Counted from the stretch's first letter, positions 1 to 9,782 are shown. The stretch is DNA of 64,000 bases from Psychrobacter pacificensis (GCF_900101915.1 NZ_FNAL01000016.1:1-64000), one strand, 5' to 3'. A program made the numbers and translations. The notes: generated by a model from the sequence alone, not told the origin.

Positions 1-194
1 GCCCGTCTGTCACAAGCCTTGTTATTAGCATGCTTTGCTCGGTAACCTCGTAGGCTTTTATTACGCCTAAGCTCTCTTGATATGGTACTGGGACTTCTGT
101 TTAACACCCTCGCTATAAAATTAATACTATGTTTTGCCCCTTTAAGGGCATAAATCTGGTATCGTTCACCTAGGCTTAGATGTGTATAGCTCAT
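1..194 (-). CDS. IS30-family transposase, N-terminal part (cut by window edge)
   Basis: Reading the minus strand from an ATG at 194 gives about 64 residues that begin MSYTHLSLGERYQIYALKG and continue through a helix-turn-helix (FIARVLNRSPSTISREL). This is the classic N-terminus of IS30-family transposases (HTH_38 domain), which bind the element's terminal repeats before DDE-type transposition. The DDE catalytic domain lies outside the window, so it cannot be judged whether the gene is intact. The reading frame is open to base 1 with no visible frameshift. Confidence 0.85.
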   Translation of the reverse strand, partial: MSYTHLSLGERYQIYALKGAKHSINFIARVLNRSPSTISRELRRNKSLRGYRAKHANNKACDRR

Positions 195-295
195 GGTTGC
201 AATCTCACTTTGGTCGGTGGATAAAAACTTTGATGCTAGCGCATCTAGGTCTTTTTTTCACCTTGCATTTGGTATTGCACTTCATGTGTTAATCT
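1..295 (-). mobile_element. End of an IS30-family insertion sequence (boundary approximate)
   Basis: The transposase start at 194 is preceded (bases 195 to about 295) by a non-coding stretch that probably includes the element's terminal inverted repeat. The candidate tip is the AT-rich segment around 246-295. The other end is off the window, so the repeat pair and target duplication cannot be checked and the outer edge is a guess. Confidence 0.45.
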
Positions 296-361
296 AAGAC
301 TTCTTTAATACTAGGCTCCAAGTACAAAAACTATCAAGGTATTACTCCCTTTGCACAATCA

Positions 362-775
362 ATGGAATTAGCTTCGGGTAGAATAAGGTTGCTGAGCGAT
401 GCAGTTATACTATATTTTGTATTAATATTTTTTATAATTACTCTCACTTATTTCATGAAAGGGGTATCAAACAAAGTTGTCAGGGAATTTAAACTAGCAG
501 CAAAAAACCCAGATAAGTTAAGTCATGCAGTCGGTGAAAATCCCAAAAGAACTATTCTTATAACTGCATTAATATTACTTCTTATAAATATAGGTTGGTT
601 TATGTTCTTTGGCTTTACCTCAGCGGGAAACTCAAGAATCATGAGAAGCTTTCTAGTGGGTTCTGAATATTTCATTATAATAAATATTTTCTTAGGTTTT
701 TTGTCAAACTTTTATCTATTAGTCTATTCATTAGTAATGATGGAAGGACGAAAGCACGTCGTATTCTCACGCTAA
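362..775 (+). CDS. Hypothetical three-helix membrane protein
   Basis: A 137-residue protein with three hydrophobic segments, at about residues 12-33, 63-86 and 102-126, joined by basic and polar loops. I do not recognise the family. The coding DNA is clearly more AT-rich than the genes downstream, and the ATG at 362 has no good ribosome binding site. Lying next to an IS30 end, it may be a recently acquired or decaying gene. It could also start later, for example at the ATG near 455. No function is assigned. Confidence 0.5.
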   Translation: MELASGRIRLLSDAVILYFVLIFFIITLTYFMKGVSNKVVREFKLAAKNPDKLSHAVGENPKRTILITALILLLINIGWFMFFGFTSAGNSRIMRSFLVGSEYFIIINIFLGFLSNFYLLVYSLVMMEGRKHVVFSR

Positions 776-878
776 GCCCATATATGGTAAATAAACTTTA
801 ACCGAAGTAAATTGCTAAGAACAAAATGCTGCCACTCCCCTACTTAACTATATGGATTTAAGCCATTTTTACAGTATT

Positions 879-907
879 AAAAAAGGATACCATCGTATCC
901 TTTTTTT
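879..907. terminator. Bidirectional rho-independent terminator
   Basis: An A-tract, the stem GGATAC/GTATCC around a CATC loop, and a T-tract. It sits between the convergent genes ending at 775 (+) and 938 (-) and can serve both. Confidence 0.85.
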
Positions 908-937
908 GTTTTCGTAATAATTAAGAATAAACCTATC

Positions 938-1825
938 TTAGTGATGCTCACCAGGAAGAATTCTAGCAAAGGCACGCTGAGCAAAGTTAGGCTTGCTATC
1001 AGTCGTTTGCGCTGCCGTCGAACTTGGGAAGATACGATAACCAATTGATTGAATACCGACGTTAAATGCTGGCACCAACGAATAAGTGGCTGAGGCGAAT
1101 TTGCCCATATTACTGGCAATACTGTTTGGCTTATGGACAATCGCTTTTGCGACCATTAATGCAGCTTCATCAGGCATCAAAGCTGGCATATAACGGTATA
1201 GCTTGGTGGGGGCGATCATAGGGGTACGTACCAAAGGCATAAAGATATTGGTGACCTTGATATTATCGCCTTTGACTTCCGCGGCTAAGCAACGACTAAA
1301 CGCATCTAGTGCAGATTTTGACGCCACATACGCGGCAAAACGAGGGCTGTTGGCCAATACCCCAATCGAAGAGATATTGACGACTTGACCTGTTTGGCGG
1401 CTAATCATCGTCGGCAAGAAACCCAAAATAATTTTGACCGCGCCAAAATAATTGATTTCCATGGTGCGCTCAAAGTCATGAAAACGGTTGACCGACTCAT
1501 GGACTGAACGGCGAATCGAACGACCAGCATTATTGACCAATACATCCACATGTTTAAAATCAGCAAGAATTTGTTCGCTGATTTTCTCAATCTCATCCAT
1601 ATTGGTGAGGTCACATGGATAATAACTGGCCCTGCCACCCAATATTTCAATATTTTCTTTGACGGTTTTTAGTTTGTCTTCAGTACGCGCCAACAAAATA
1701 ACATGCGCCCCGCACTCACTTAATAAAAAAGCCGTACGCTCGCCAATACCACTTGATGCACCCGTAATGATAATATTCTTGCCTTTTACTGCTTTTGTTA
1801 TTGCTTTTTTCGAGGGATTAGCCAT
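938..1825 (-). CDS. acr1: Acr1-type long-chain fatty acyl-CoA reductase (SDR family)
   Basis: A 295-residue short-chain dehydrogenase with the NADPH-binding motif TGASSGIG at residues 21-28, an NNAG motif near 100, a catalytic Ser in NISSIG and the YVASK active-site pair near 166-170. Beyond the generic SDR core, segments such as AGRSIRRSVHES, RFHDFERTM, PLVRTPMIAPTK and the C-terminal LPGEHH match, from memory, Acinetobacter Acr1, which is also 295 residues. Acr1 reduces fatty acyl-CoA to the fatty aldehyde, the first step towards wax esters. Wax ester storage is known in Psychrobacter and Acinetobacter. No wax ester synthase is in the window. The gene is monocistronic and ends at a terminator. 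The specific assignment rests on recall of the Acr1 sequence; the SDR family call is certain. Confidence 0.85.
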   Translation of the reverse strand: MANPSKKAITKAVKGKNIIITGASSGIGERTAFLLSECGAHVILLARTEDKLKTVKENIEILGGRASYYPCDLTNMDEIEKISEQILADFKHVDVLVNNAGRSIRRSVHESVNRFHDFERTMEINYFGAVKIILGFLPTMISRQTGQVVNISSIGVLANSPRFAAYVASKSALDAFSRCLAAEVKGDNIKVTNIFMPLVRTPMIAPTKLYRYMPALMPDEAALMVAKAIVHKPNSIASNMGKFASATYSLVPAFNVGIQSIGYRIFPSSTAAQTTDSKPNFAQRAFARILPGEHH

Positions 1826-2024
1826 AAAAAGTCCTTTTTGTCTGTCCTATGCCAATGAATATTCGTTTACAGCATAGCAAAAAAATATCGCATACAGTGA
1901 ACAAAACACCAATAGCTGATAGTTAACTTGACGGTTTTAGAGGTTTATAGTGATATATCATCATATAATAGTGACGATATTTAGCACCATACTTTTTGCT
2001 GACTGATACAGAGGAGACATTATT

Positions 2025-2432
2025 TTGATCGGAAACCTAACCCATTATATTGACTTGATTGCCAAGATAGTCGAAGTCATTGGTGTCTTGATTATGTTCT
2101 TTGGACTCCTCTTTGCCTTTTACAAAGCATTTCGGATATCGGGCGGCCTGAACCATAATACCTATGTAGAGAGCAGGCAGGCCGTTGGCAAATCCATTCT
2201 TTTGGGACTTGAGGTACTGATTGCCGCAGACATTATGGCAACGGTGGTGACAGAGCCGACATTACGCAGAGTCTTAGTATTGGGTATTATCGTGCTTATT
2301 CGTACGTTTTTGAGTTTATCACTACAAGTTGAGCTAGAAGGCCGATTCCCTTGGCAAAAAGAAAAGCCAACATCTGAGAAAAACCCTGATGCTATGCCTT
2401 TTAACGAAGCCGCTCCTGTTGATAAAATATAG
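2025..2432 (+). CDS. DUF1622 family inner-membrane protein
   Basis: A 135-residue protein with one long N-terminal hydrophobic segment (about 10-36) and a second hydrophobic region (about 62-102) containing LEVLIAADIMATVV, a sequence typical of the DUF1622 family. The C-terminal 25 residues are charged and probably cytoplasmic. The function of the family is unknown. The start is a TTG at 2025, supported by a strong GAGGAG at 2011-2016; no ATG fits the conserved N-terminus. The gene stands alone between acr1 and dusB, which are both on the other strand. Confidence 0.8.
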   Translation: MIGNLTHYIDLIAKIVEVIGVLIMFFGLLFAFYKAFRISGGLNHNTYVESRQAVGKSILLGLEVLIAADIMATVVTEPTLRRVLVLGIIVLIRTFLSLSLQVELEGRFPWQKEKPTSEKNPDAMPFNEAAPVDKI

Positions 2433-2508
2433 CTTTAATCAATAGAGCTGAAAGAGGTATCAGTGATTTATGCTTATGATAAGCGTGATGAAACTGTACA
2501 GATCATTA

Positions 2509-3540
2509 CTACTCATGCGTCTGCAAAAAACGCTCAACCACGCGGAACTGCCCTGCTGTACTCTCCTCGCCATACATCGCTTGACGGAAAGCGTTGGAGT
2601 TGGGGATGCCTGTCGTATACCACGCAATATGCTTGCGGGCGATACGGCAGCCGGAGTACTCGCCGTAAAAGTCATACAGCTCTTGCAAATGCGCCAGTAC
2701 AACTTCCTTAATCTCGCTCACACTTGGGGCATCAAGCACGTCACCTGTGCGTAAAAAATGCTCAATATCACGAAATATCCACGGCTGCCCTTGCGCGGCT
2801 CGCCCAATCATCACCGCATCACAGCCTGTCATCTCATAAACATGCTGCGCTTTTTGCGCGCTATCGATATCGCCATTCGCAATGACAGGAATGCTAATGC
2901 TGTCTTTGACTTCGCGTATTAACTCATAACGCGCCTCGCCCGTATACATATCCTCGCGCGTACGCCCATGAATCGCAATCGCGGCAATACCTGCTTGCTC
3001 TGCCCGCTTAGCGACTCGCAGGATGTTTTCACGACCGTTTTCAAACCCCAATCGTGTTTTTAATGTCACAGGCGCATCAACGGCATTGACTGCAGCGTCA
3101 AGCAATTTTGCTACTAAATCTTCATCTTGCAGCAGCGCTGAGCCTGCCAGCTTACGGCAGACTTTTTTGGCCGGACAGCCCATATTGATATCGATAATCT
3201 GCGCGCCATTATAGATTTGATAACGAGCCGCTTCAGCCAATTTGTCTGGCTCTGCGCCTGCTATCTGTGCAGAAATAGGCGCAATCTCATTGTCGAAATT
3301 GGCACGATACAGGGATTTTTTGCGTGCATAAAGTGCCGTATCAGCGATGATCATCTCGCTGACCGCATGACCTGCGCCAAATGACTTACACAATCGGCGA
3401 AAAGGATTGTCCGTCACGCCCGCCATCGGCGCAACCATCAAACGGTTTTCAATCGTCAGACCACCTATATTTAAGGGTTGCAACAATGGATGGTCGGACG
3501 AAGTCGAGGATGAAGGTAACACAGGAGAATCAATAGACAT
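2509..3540 (-). CDS. dusB: tRNA-dihydrouridine synthase B
   Basis: FMN-dependent enzyme that reduces uridine to dihydrouridine in the D-loop of tRNAs. The 343-residue protein has the Dus N-terminal motif VAPMAGVTDNPFRRL (residues 36-50), the catalytic-cysteine motif NMGCPAKK (Cys122), the phosphate-binding IPVIANGDI segment and MIGRAAQGQPW near 245-255. These fit the DusB subfamily. In many gammaproteobacteria dusB precedes fis, but no fis follows here. The first 25 residues are Ser/Pro-rich and not conserved in the family. The ATG directly abuts the U-tract of the upstream gene's terminator and has no Shine-Dalgarno sequence, so the true start or expression mode is uncertain. Confidence 0.93.
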   Translation of the reverse strand: MSIDSPVLPSSSTSSDHPLLQPLNIGGLTIENRLMVAPMAGVTDNPFRRLCKSFGAGHAVSEMIIADTALYARKKSLYRANFDNEIAPISAQIAGAEPDKLAEAARYQIYNGAQIIDINMGCPAKKVCRKLAGSALLQDEDLVAKLLDAAVNAVDAPVTLKTRLGFENGRENILRVAKRAEQAGIAAIAIHGRTREDMYTGEARYELIREVKDSISIPVIANGDIDSAQKAQHVYEMTGCDAVMIGRAAQGQPWIFRDIEHFLRTGDVLDAPSVSEIKEVVLAHLQELYDFYGEYSGCRIARKHIAWYTTGIPNSNAFRQAMYGEESTAGQFRVVERFLQTHE

Positions 3541-3576
3541 AAAAAAACGGCTTGATTTGTAAGGAAAACAAGCCGT
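3541..3576 (-). terminator. Terminator of the BCCT transporter gene, abutting the dusB start
   Basis: The stem AACGGCTTG/CAAGCCGTT with a 14-base loop, followed on the minus strand by six Ts that run straight into the dusB ATG at 3540. Confidence 0.85.
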
Positions 3577-3661
3577 TATTCTAAGGATTCTTACATTTAT
3601 TGCAAGCGATTAACGTGAATAGCTTGCATAAGCATTACTCATTTTTGATACATTCTATTCA

Positions 3662-5725
3662 TTATTTATCAAGCACACTGCCCTGCTCTAGCGTGATAGC
3701 ATCATCATGCGCTTGCATACGCCACGGTAGGCTATCAGGTGACACATTCAAGAAGTGCAAATACTTCTCAAACTGATCGATGATATCATTGATCACCGAT
3801 TCAGACTTATAACCGTATAAGTCATAGGTCTGACCACCACGGCGCAGATACACCTCAGCGCGATGATAGTGTTCTTGCGGCAAGGTGTCGGCGCTGCTTT
3901 CAGTATAATAATCAGGCGCTTCATGTTCAGACAAGCGCACTTCATACCAAAACTCGACATCGTCACCACGTTGCAACTCAAGCACGGCACGGTTATTGGC
4001 TGCATCATAATTCACCTCAGTCGTCCAACCTGTTTCTGCAAATTTAGACGACACTTCCATCATCGAGGGCATCACCACTTCTTTGATGTAGTTTAGCACC
4101 TTGTCACGTGTGGGCTTATCAGCCATATAGTCGATGCGCTCACGCCATGCAGACGGTTTAAGCAAGTGCGGCGGTAGTTTGTTATTTTGATCGAGACTTT
4201 GATTACGATGTCCCTCGATACGCAATGCGCGCCACATACCGAACATGGAGATCAGAATGATAATCGCAAATGGTAGTGCACTAACGATTGCCGCCGTTTG
4301 TAGCGCTGTGAGACCGCCAGCAATCAAAAGCACCGCGGCAACGGCCCCTTCAGTCACTACCCAAAAGCTGCGCTGCCACCATGGCGTATCACTACGCCCG
4401 CCAGCCGCTAGCGAATCGATCACCAATGAGCCAGAATCTGATGACGTCACAAAAAACGTAATAATCAACAAAATAGTCAATGACGACACAAATTCGGTAA
4501 ACGGTAACCGCTCTAATAATTTAAATAAAGCAATCGCTTGGTTGTTTTGTACCTCGCTGATGAGTGAGTTATAGCCATCGACCATAATCATATGTAGGGC
4601 AGTATCACCAAACACCGAAAACCAAAAGAACGTAAAGAACGTTGGCACCAACATCACACCGAGTACAAACTCACGGATGGTACGGCCACGGCTAATCTTG
4701 GCGATAAACAGACCGACAAAAGGCGCCCATGCAATCGTCCATGCAAAGATAAATAAGGTCCAGCTACCGATCCAATCGCTATTCTCGTACGCTTGTAAGC
4801 TAAAGGTACGCTCAATGATATTACCCAAATAACTACCCGTATTTTCCATAAAGGCATTTAGGATAAAGATCGTCGGCCCTACTACAAATACAAACACCAT
4901 CAACGCGGTTGCCAATACCATATTTAGAATAGACAAGCGTTTTACCCCTTTGTCCATCCCTGCCAATACGGACACCAGTGCTGCCGATGTCACTAATGCA
5001 ATCGCCACGACCTGTATGGTAGTATTCACGGGGATAATATCAGGTAATAAGTAGTTTAGACCTGCATTGATTTGCGATACTGACAGACCAAGACTGGTGG
5101 CAATACCAAACATCGTACCCAATATCGCAAACACATCGACCGTATGACCGATAGGGCCATGAATCCTGTCACCAATAATCGGATACAGTGTCGAACGTAT
5201 TGATAATGGTAGACCATGACGAAAGGCAAAATATGCCAGTGATAAACCAACGACACCATAAATCGCCCAAATATGAAAACCCCAGTGAAAATAAGCAATC
5301 TGCATCGCCTCTTTTGCCGCCGCAATGGTCTGCGGATCAGACATTGGCGGACTAGAAAAATGCATCACTGGTTCCGCTACTCCATAAAATAGTAGCGCAA
5401 TCCCGTAGCCTGCCGAAAACAGCATGGCAAACCATTCAAGGAATCCGTATTCCGCCTCCCCATGATCAGGGCCCAGCTTGATACTGCCATAAGACGAAAA
5501 CGCCAGTACAATAATAAACATCAAAAACAGGGCCACCGCCAGCATGTAAAACCAGCCGAAGGTCTCGGTCGTAAAACTAAGCACATCGCTAAACAGCGCC
5601 CCTGCTGCCTCAGGATTGATGGCGGTACCGATGACCAACAGCAGCATAATCACAGCTGCGGGTATAAAGACTGGTAGTAAAATGGTAGAGCGTGAACCGT
5701 TACTCATAAGCAGTGGTATCCTCAA
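3662..5725 (-). CDS. betT: BCCT-family choline/betaine transporter (BetT-like)
   Basis: A 687-residue inner-membrane secondary transporter for quaternary ammonium osmolytes. About twelve hydrophobic segments fill residues 10-520. The BCCT signature region is present as FAWTIAWAPFVGLFIAKISR followed by GRTIREFVLG. A long cytoplasmic C-terminal domain (about 530-687) resembles that of BetT choline transporters, where the tail sets osmotic activation; the shorter glycine betaine carriers lack it. No betA, betB or betI lies nearby, so choline specificity is inferred from architecture only. The gene ends at the terminator at 3541-3576 and is probably monocistronic. Confidence 0.85.
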   Translation of the reverse strand: MRIPLLMSNGSRSTILLPVFIPAAVIMLLLVIGTAINPEAAGALFSDVLSFTTETFGWFYMLAVALFLMFIIVLAFSSYGSIKLGPDHGEAEYGFLEWFAMLFSAGYGIALLFYGVAEPVMHFSSPPMSDPQTIAAAKEAMQIAYFHWGFHIWAIYGVVGLSLAYFAFRHGLPLSIRSTLYPIIGDRIHGPIGHTVDVFAILGTMFGIATSLGLSVSQINAGLNYLLPDIIPVNTTIQVVAIALVTSAALVSVLAGMDKGVKRLSILNMVLATALMVFVFVVGPTIFILNAFMENTGSYLGNIIERTFSLQAYENSDWIGSWTLFIFAWTIAWAPFVGLFIAKISRGRTIREFVLGVMLVPTFFTFFWFSVFGDTALHMIMVDGYNSLISEVQNNQAIALFKLLERLPFTEFVSSLTILLIITFFVTSSDSGSLVIDSLAAGGRSDTPWWQRSFWVVTEGAVAAVLLIAGGLTALQTAAIVSALPFAIIILISMFGMWRALRIEGHRNQSLDQNNKLPPHLLKPSAWRERIDYMADKPTRDKVLNYIKEVVMPSMMEVSSKFAETGWTTEVNYDAANNRAVLELQRGDDVEFWYEVRLSEHEAPDYYTESSADTLPQEHYHRAEVYLRRGGQTYDLYGYKSESVINDIIDQFEKYLHFLNVSPDSLPWRMQAHDDAITLEQGSVLDK

Positions 5726-6024
5726 ATCCGTAAAAATAAGTGATAAAGAATCCTATCCCTGATACTCATCAACATAGTAGATATCAATTTACAAACAATA
5801 GATGTCATCAATATTAAAACAGCACGTTAGCAATAATACCGACGCATTCTGTGTAGATGGGAATACTATGTAACATAAACTTTAGCCAAATCCCAAGATA
5901 AACGCGTGTTTACAACAATAACTTAACGTTTATTACACAATGATTACTGGGCAATAAAAAAGGCAACTTGTTAGTTGCCCTTCAATCTTATATACCTATC
6001 ATCCTAGCAATTTATGCCTCGATA
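5726..6024. other. Intergenic region upstream of the BCCT gene
   Basis: About 300 AT-rich bases between two minus-strand genes. It must hold the BCCT promoter and it contains the HIT-gene terminator. I see no open reading frame, repeat or clear operator. Confidence 0.5.
5955..5980 (-). terminator. Terminator of the HIT gene
   Basis: On the minus strand, a GGCAAC/GTTGCC stem with a six-base loop is followed by a T-tract. Confidence 0.8.
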
Positions 6025-6468
6025 TCAGGCAGCACTAATAGCTGTAGCAAGTCGCTTGGCAATATCTGCAAGCTCACCTTGATCAGCCTGCGTTACTGCA
6101 TGACGTCCTAACTCGTGAATACTCGATGGAATCAAATGCACATGATAATGAAAAACCGTTTGACCGGCTTGTGAGCCATTCAACTGCATCTGAATAACCC
6201 CTTCACGCTCAAACACTTGACGCTGTGCTTGCACAACCTTTTTAGAAGTCATCAGGACAGCAGCGGCATACTCTGGCTCAAGATCTACCAAATCTACCGC
6301 TTTTTGCTTGGGTATCACCAATACATGACCTTCGGCTTGCGGCATGATATCCATAAAAGCAAGGGTTTTGTCGTCTTCATAGACTTTATGACAAGGAATA
6401 TCACCATCTAACATTTTGGCAAAAATATTATTGTCATCATAAGCAGTCTTTTGATTTACTTCAGTCAT
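6025..6468 (-). CDS. HIT family (histidine triad) nucleotide-binding protein
   Basis: A 147-residue protein with the histidine triad HYHVHLIP near residues 104-111 and the N-terminal conserved DKTLAFMDIMPQAEGHVLVIPK pattern (residues about 28-50; quoted only in part: LAFMDIMPQAEGHVLVIP). HIT proteins hydrolyse nucleoside phosphoramidates or dinucleoside polyphosphates in the cytoplasm. The exact substrate cannot be told from sequence. The start at 6468 is supported by AAAGGA about 7 bases upstream. It is monocistronic with its own terminator. Confidence 0.92.
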   Translation of the reverse strand: MTEVNQKTAYDDNNIFAKMLDGDIPCHKVYEDDKTLAFMDIMPQAEGHVLVIPKQKAVDLVDLEPEYAAAVLMTSKKVVQAQRQVFEREGVIQMQLNGSQAGQTVFHYHVHLIPSSIHELGRHAVTQADQGELADIAKRLATAISAA

Positions 6469-6685
6469 TATTTTTTCCTTTGATTATTTGATTGTTGGAT
6501 GCTTAACAGCTTTTAAAATGGTTTAGAGCGCTTGTCATATAGTGGACGAAATATAAGTTTAGTACAAGTTGCTATCATTTCCGTCGTTGATAAAATCAAG
6601 CTGTACACTCCCTAGCTTATCCCACTAATTTATTGGCGGGCCATGCCTTTTAAATGTTATATTAACCCTCTATTTTAATAACGCT

Positions 6686-7447
6686 ATGTTTATGGATTCG
6701 TCTACTTTGCCAACTCAAACAGATATGAATAATACTGCTATAACCCTTGATAATAAGGAAGAATACTCTGATATTGAGAGTGAAAGCGGTACTAAAACTA
6801 TCGATCCAAACGCTATCATCTTAGCAGAAGCTTTGACTGACAAGGCGATTGGCTGGCAGATACACAACTGTAAAATCATCAAAAAGACCGTCATGCAAGA
6901 TTTGCCACTGCCTTTTCTGTATCATTATGATAGCTTAGACGATGCCGTCAAGCAGTCGCATCCGCTTACACCTGAATTACTGCTTCAATTCAATACACCT
7001 ATGTCCGCTCGTGAAGCGGCTCAATTAATTGGCATTGACGAGGAGCTACTGACCAGTCCTTGGCATGTAAAAATTATGGGCTCATTGGTGGTATTTAGTG
7101 AGGCATTGCAGTTAGCCGTTCGTCTGCATTGGACCAATACAGGCAAAAAGACGCAGCAAATCTATACTAAGGATGCCGCCGACGCTATTATTGCCGCTTT
7201 TGAAGACTGGCAGTTTTTTGGTCGTGTAGACGTCCTTTATAAAAATAACAAGCAGACATTAATCAGTATTGACGAGCAAAACCCTAATACGCAAGAGCTA
7301 CCTGCCGAATCGCTATTGACGATTGATGCGAGTAGTGACTATCAACAGCTTTTGGCCACCCATGCGCTGGCAGTTATTATGAAGCTAGAAGCCGATAAAG
7401 CTGAACTACCTTGGTTTGAAAAAGCCATCTTAGCGCGTCTTGAATAG
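6686..7447 (+). CDS. Hypothetical soluble protein, unknown family
   Basis: A 253-residue protein without signal peptide or membrane segment. The first 40 residues are polar, acidic and probably disordered. The rest appears as a mixed alpha/beta domain with conserved-looking segments such as AREAAQLIGIDEELL and SPWHVKIMGSLVVF. Codon use and base composition match the neighbours, so it is a normal chromosomal gene. Nearby ATGs at 6686, 6692 and 6725 are possible starts; no strong ribosome binding site decides between them. I do not recognise the family. Confidence 0.7.
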   Translation: MFMDSSTLPTQTDMNNTAITLDNKEEYSDIESESGTKTIDPNAIILAEALTDKAIGWQIHNCKIIKKTVMQDLPLPFLYHYDSLDDAVKQSHPLTPELLLQFNTPMSAREAAQLIGIDEELLTSPWHVKIMGSLVVFSEALQLAVRLHWTNTGKKTQQIYTKDAADAIIAAFEDWQFFGRVDVLYKNNKQTLISIDEQNPNTQELPAESLLTIDASSDYQQLLATHALAVIMKLEADKAELPWFEKAILARLE

Positions 7448-7639
7448 TCCATTTTTACCCATCTTTTATGGTTATAACTTCATTATTATTGGCACATGAT
7501 TTTTTATTATTCATATCTAATGGTATGGTAACGAATTAGTATTATTCACTAGTCCTCACCCTCTATAAAAAGCACACTATCCTTATCAGAACTGAGGGTG
7601 CAGATTTTAACAACCCCGCCTATTTGTAAGGAATATCAC

Positions 7640-9526
7640 ATGGATTATCGCTCAAAAACCTCTACCGGCGGTCGTAATATGGCAGGCGCGCGCGCATTAT
7701 GGCGTGCCACCGGCATGACTGACGGCGACTTTGACAAGCCAATCATTGCGATTGCCAACTCTTTTACCCAGTTTGTACCCGGCCATGTGCATCTAAAAGA
7801 TCTTGGGCAGCTGGTCGCACGCGAGATTGAGCAAGCTGGCGGCGTTGCAAAAGAGTTCAACACCATTGCGGTCGATGATGGTATCGCCATGGGTCATAGC
7901 GGTATGCTGTATTCTCTGCCAAGTCGTGATTTGATCGCTGATTCGGTCGAGTACATGGTCAATGCCCACTGTGCAGATGCGCTAGTGTGTATCTCTAACT
8001 GCGATAAGATCACACCGGGTATGCTAATGGCGGCAATGCGTCTTAATATACCTGTGGTATTTATTTCAGGTGGCCCAATGGAAGCGGGCAAAATCCTAGC
8101 CAGCACCGTTGGTAAGAGCCACAATACCGATAGTAATGACAGCAGTGCCATTCGTAAACTTGACCTCGTCGATGCAATGATGGACGCGGCTGATGACAGC
8201 ATCAGTGATGAGGATGTGGCCACTATCGAAGCCTCAGCCTGCCCGACTTGCGGCTCGTGCTCTGGGATGTTCACAGCCAACTCGATGAACTGCTTGACCG
8301 AAGCGTTAGGCTTGGCCCTACCGGGTAATGGCTCACTACTCGCTACTCATTCACTACGCCGTGAGCTGTTTTTGGAAGCGGGACGCACTATTGTCTCGCT
8401 TGCGAAACGTCGCTACGAGCAAGATGATGATTCAGTATTACCACGCTCAATCGCGACCAAAGCCGCTTTTGAGAACGCGATGAGCTTAGATATTGCCATG
8501 GGGGGTTCAACCAATACGATCTTGCATCTACTTGCTGCGGCCAATGAAGCTGAGATTGATTTTAAAATGGCTGATATTGACCGTCTAAGCCGCGGTGTGC
8601 CATGCCTAGCAAAAGTAGCCCCTGCCTCACAAAAATTCCATATGGAAGACGTGCATCGTGCGGGCGGTGTCTTTGCCTTGTTGGCTGAACTTGATCGTGC
8701 GGGATTGTTGAAAACTGACGTACCGACTATCCATAGTACGACAATGAAAGAAGCGATTGATAAATGGGATATCATGAATCGTGATAACCATGAGGCACGC
8801 GCGCGCTTCCTTGCTGCACCGGGTGGCGTTCGCACCACCGAGGCGTTTTCACAATCAAAAGAGTGGTCAAACCTTGACGTCAACCGTGAGTCAGGTTGTA
8901 TCCGTAGTGCCGAACACGCCTACTCTGCAGATGGTGGATTGGCTGTACTGTATGGCAATATTGCCGAGCGTGGCTGCGTGGTCAAAACCGCTGGTGTCGA
9001 TGAGAGTATCTTAACCTTTACCGGTCGCGCACGTATTTTTGAATCACAAGATGCAGCTGTCGCGGCAGTTTTAGACGACAAAATCGTTGCAGGCGATGTG
9101 GTCATCATCCGCTATGAAGGCCCTAAAGGTGGCCCTGGTATGCAAGAGATGCTCTATCCAACGACGTATCTGAAGTCAAAAGGTTTGGGTAAAGAATGCG
9201 CCCTACTCACTGATGGTCGTTTTTCTGGTGGCACATCCGGTCTATCAATCGGTCATGCTAGCCCAGAAGCTGCTGAAGGCGGTGCCATTGGTCTGGTTGA
9301 AGAAGGTGATAGCATTCACATCGACATTCCAAATCGTACTATCAACATGCAAGTCAGTGATGCAGACTTAGCCGCACGCCGAGAAGCTATGGAAGCACGC
9401 GGTCGCGACGCATGGAAACCCGTCAGTCGTGATCGTCATGTCTCGCCGGCATTACGTGCTTATGCTGCAATGACGACCAGTGCGGACACTGGCGCTGTGC
9501 GCGACGTAAGCCAAGTTGAGCGCTAA
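7640..9526 (+). CDS. ilvD: Dihydroxy-acid dehydratase
   Basis: Converts 2,3-dihydroxy-isovalerate and its methylvalerate homologue to the 2-keto acids of valine and isoleucine synthesis, using an iron-sulfur cluster and Mg2+. The 628-residue product is of normal length for the long (4Fe-4S) class. Cluster ligands are visible in [12 protein letters not shown] and [11 protein letters not shown], with the family motifs [14 protein letters not shown] and [11 protein letters not shown] further on. The frame extends upstream to 7598, but I chose the ATG at 7640 because it gives the conserved [20 protein letters not shown] start (residues 1-20) and has TAAGGA 7 bases upstream. No leader peptide or attenuator was seen upstream. 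Confidence 0.97.
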   Translation: MDYRSKTSTGGRNMAGARALWRATGMTDGDFDKPIIAIANSFTQFVPGHVHLKDLGQLVAREIEQAGGVAKEFNTIAVDDGIAMGHSGMLYSLPSRDLIADSVEYMVNAHCADALVCISNCDKITPGMLMAAMRLNIPVVFISGGPMEAGKILASTVGKSHNTDSNDSSAIRKLDLVDAMMDAADDSISDEDVATIEASACPTCGSCSGMFTANSMNCLTEALGLALPGNGSLLATHSLRRELFLEAGRTIVSLAKRRYEQDDDSVLPRSIATKAAFENAMSLDIAMGGSTNTILHLLAAANEAEIDFKMADIDRLSRGVPCLAKVAPASQKFHMEDVHRAGGVFALLAELDRAGLLKTDVPTIHSTTMKEAIDKWDIMNRDNHEARARFLAAPGGVRTTEAFSQSKEWSNLDVNRESGCIRSAEHAYSADGGLAVLYGNIAERGCVVKTAGVDESILTFTGRARIFESQDAAVAAVLDDKIVAGDVVIIRYEGPKGGPGMQEMLYPTTYLKSKGLGKECALLTDGRFSGGTSGLSIGHASPEAAEGGAIGLVEEGDSIHIDIPNRTINMQVSDADLAARREAMEARGRDAWKPVSRDRHVSPALRAYAAMTTSADTGAVRDVSQVER

Positions 9527-9576
9527 GAACTCTATCTAAACCCTTCGTTTTCATAACTTATTTATAAAAATCTATC

Positions 9577-9603
9577 AAGCCTGCGCCATGCAGGCTTTTT
9601 TTT
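9577..9603 (+). terminator. ilvD terminator
   Basis: The stem AAGCCTGC/GCAGGCTT with a five-base loop and a long T-tract, 50 bases after the stop. Confidence 0.9.
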
Positions 9604-9782
9604 CACCAAAAAACAACGCATCTGTCGTTCTGATAACTATTTCTTTCGGTAATAATTCTTTTTTATCGTTATGATAAGTCATATTGCAGGCTAGATATTA
9701 AACATCTATACCAACCATTATCAATATCGAAAGCAAACCTCTCAAAACAATTCCTTAAAATATAACAACGTGCGAAAACCTT

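Noticed and set aside
7448-7639. Branched-chain amino acid attenuator before ilvD
   Set aside because: No short leader ORF rich in Ile, Val or Leu codons and no terminator hairpin were found.
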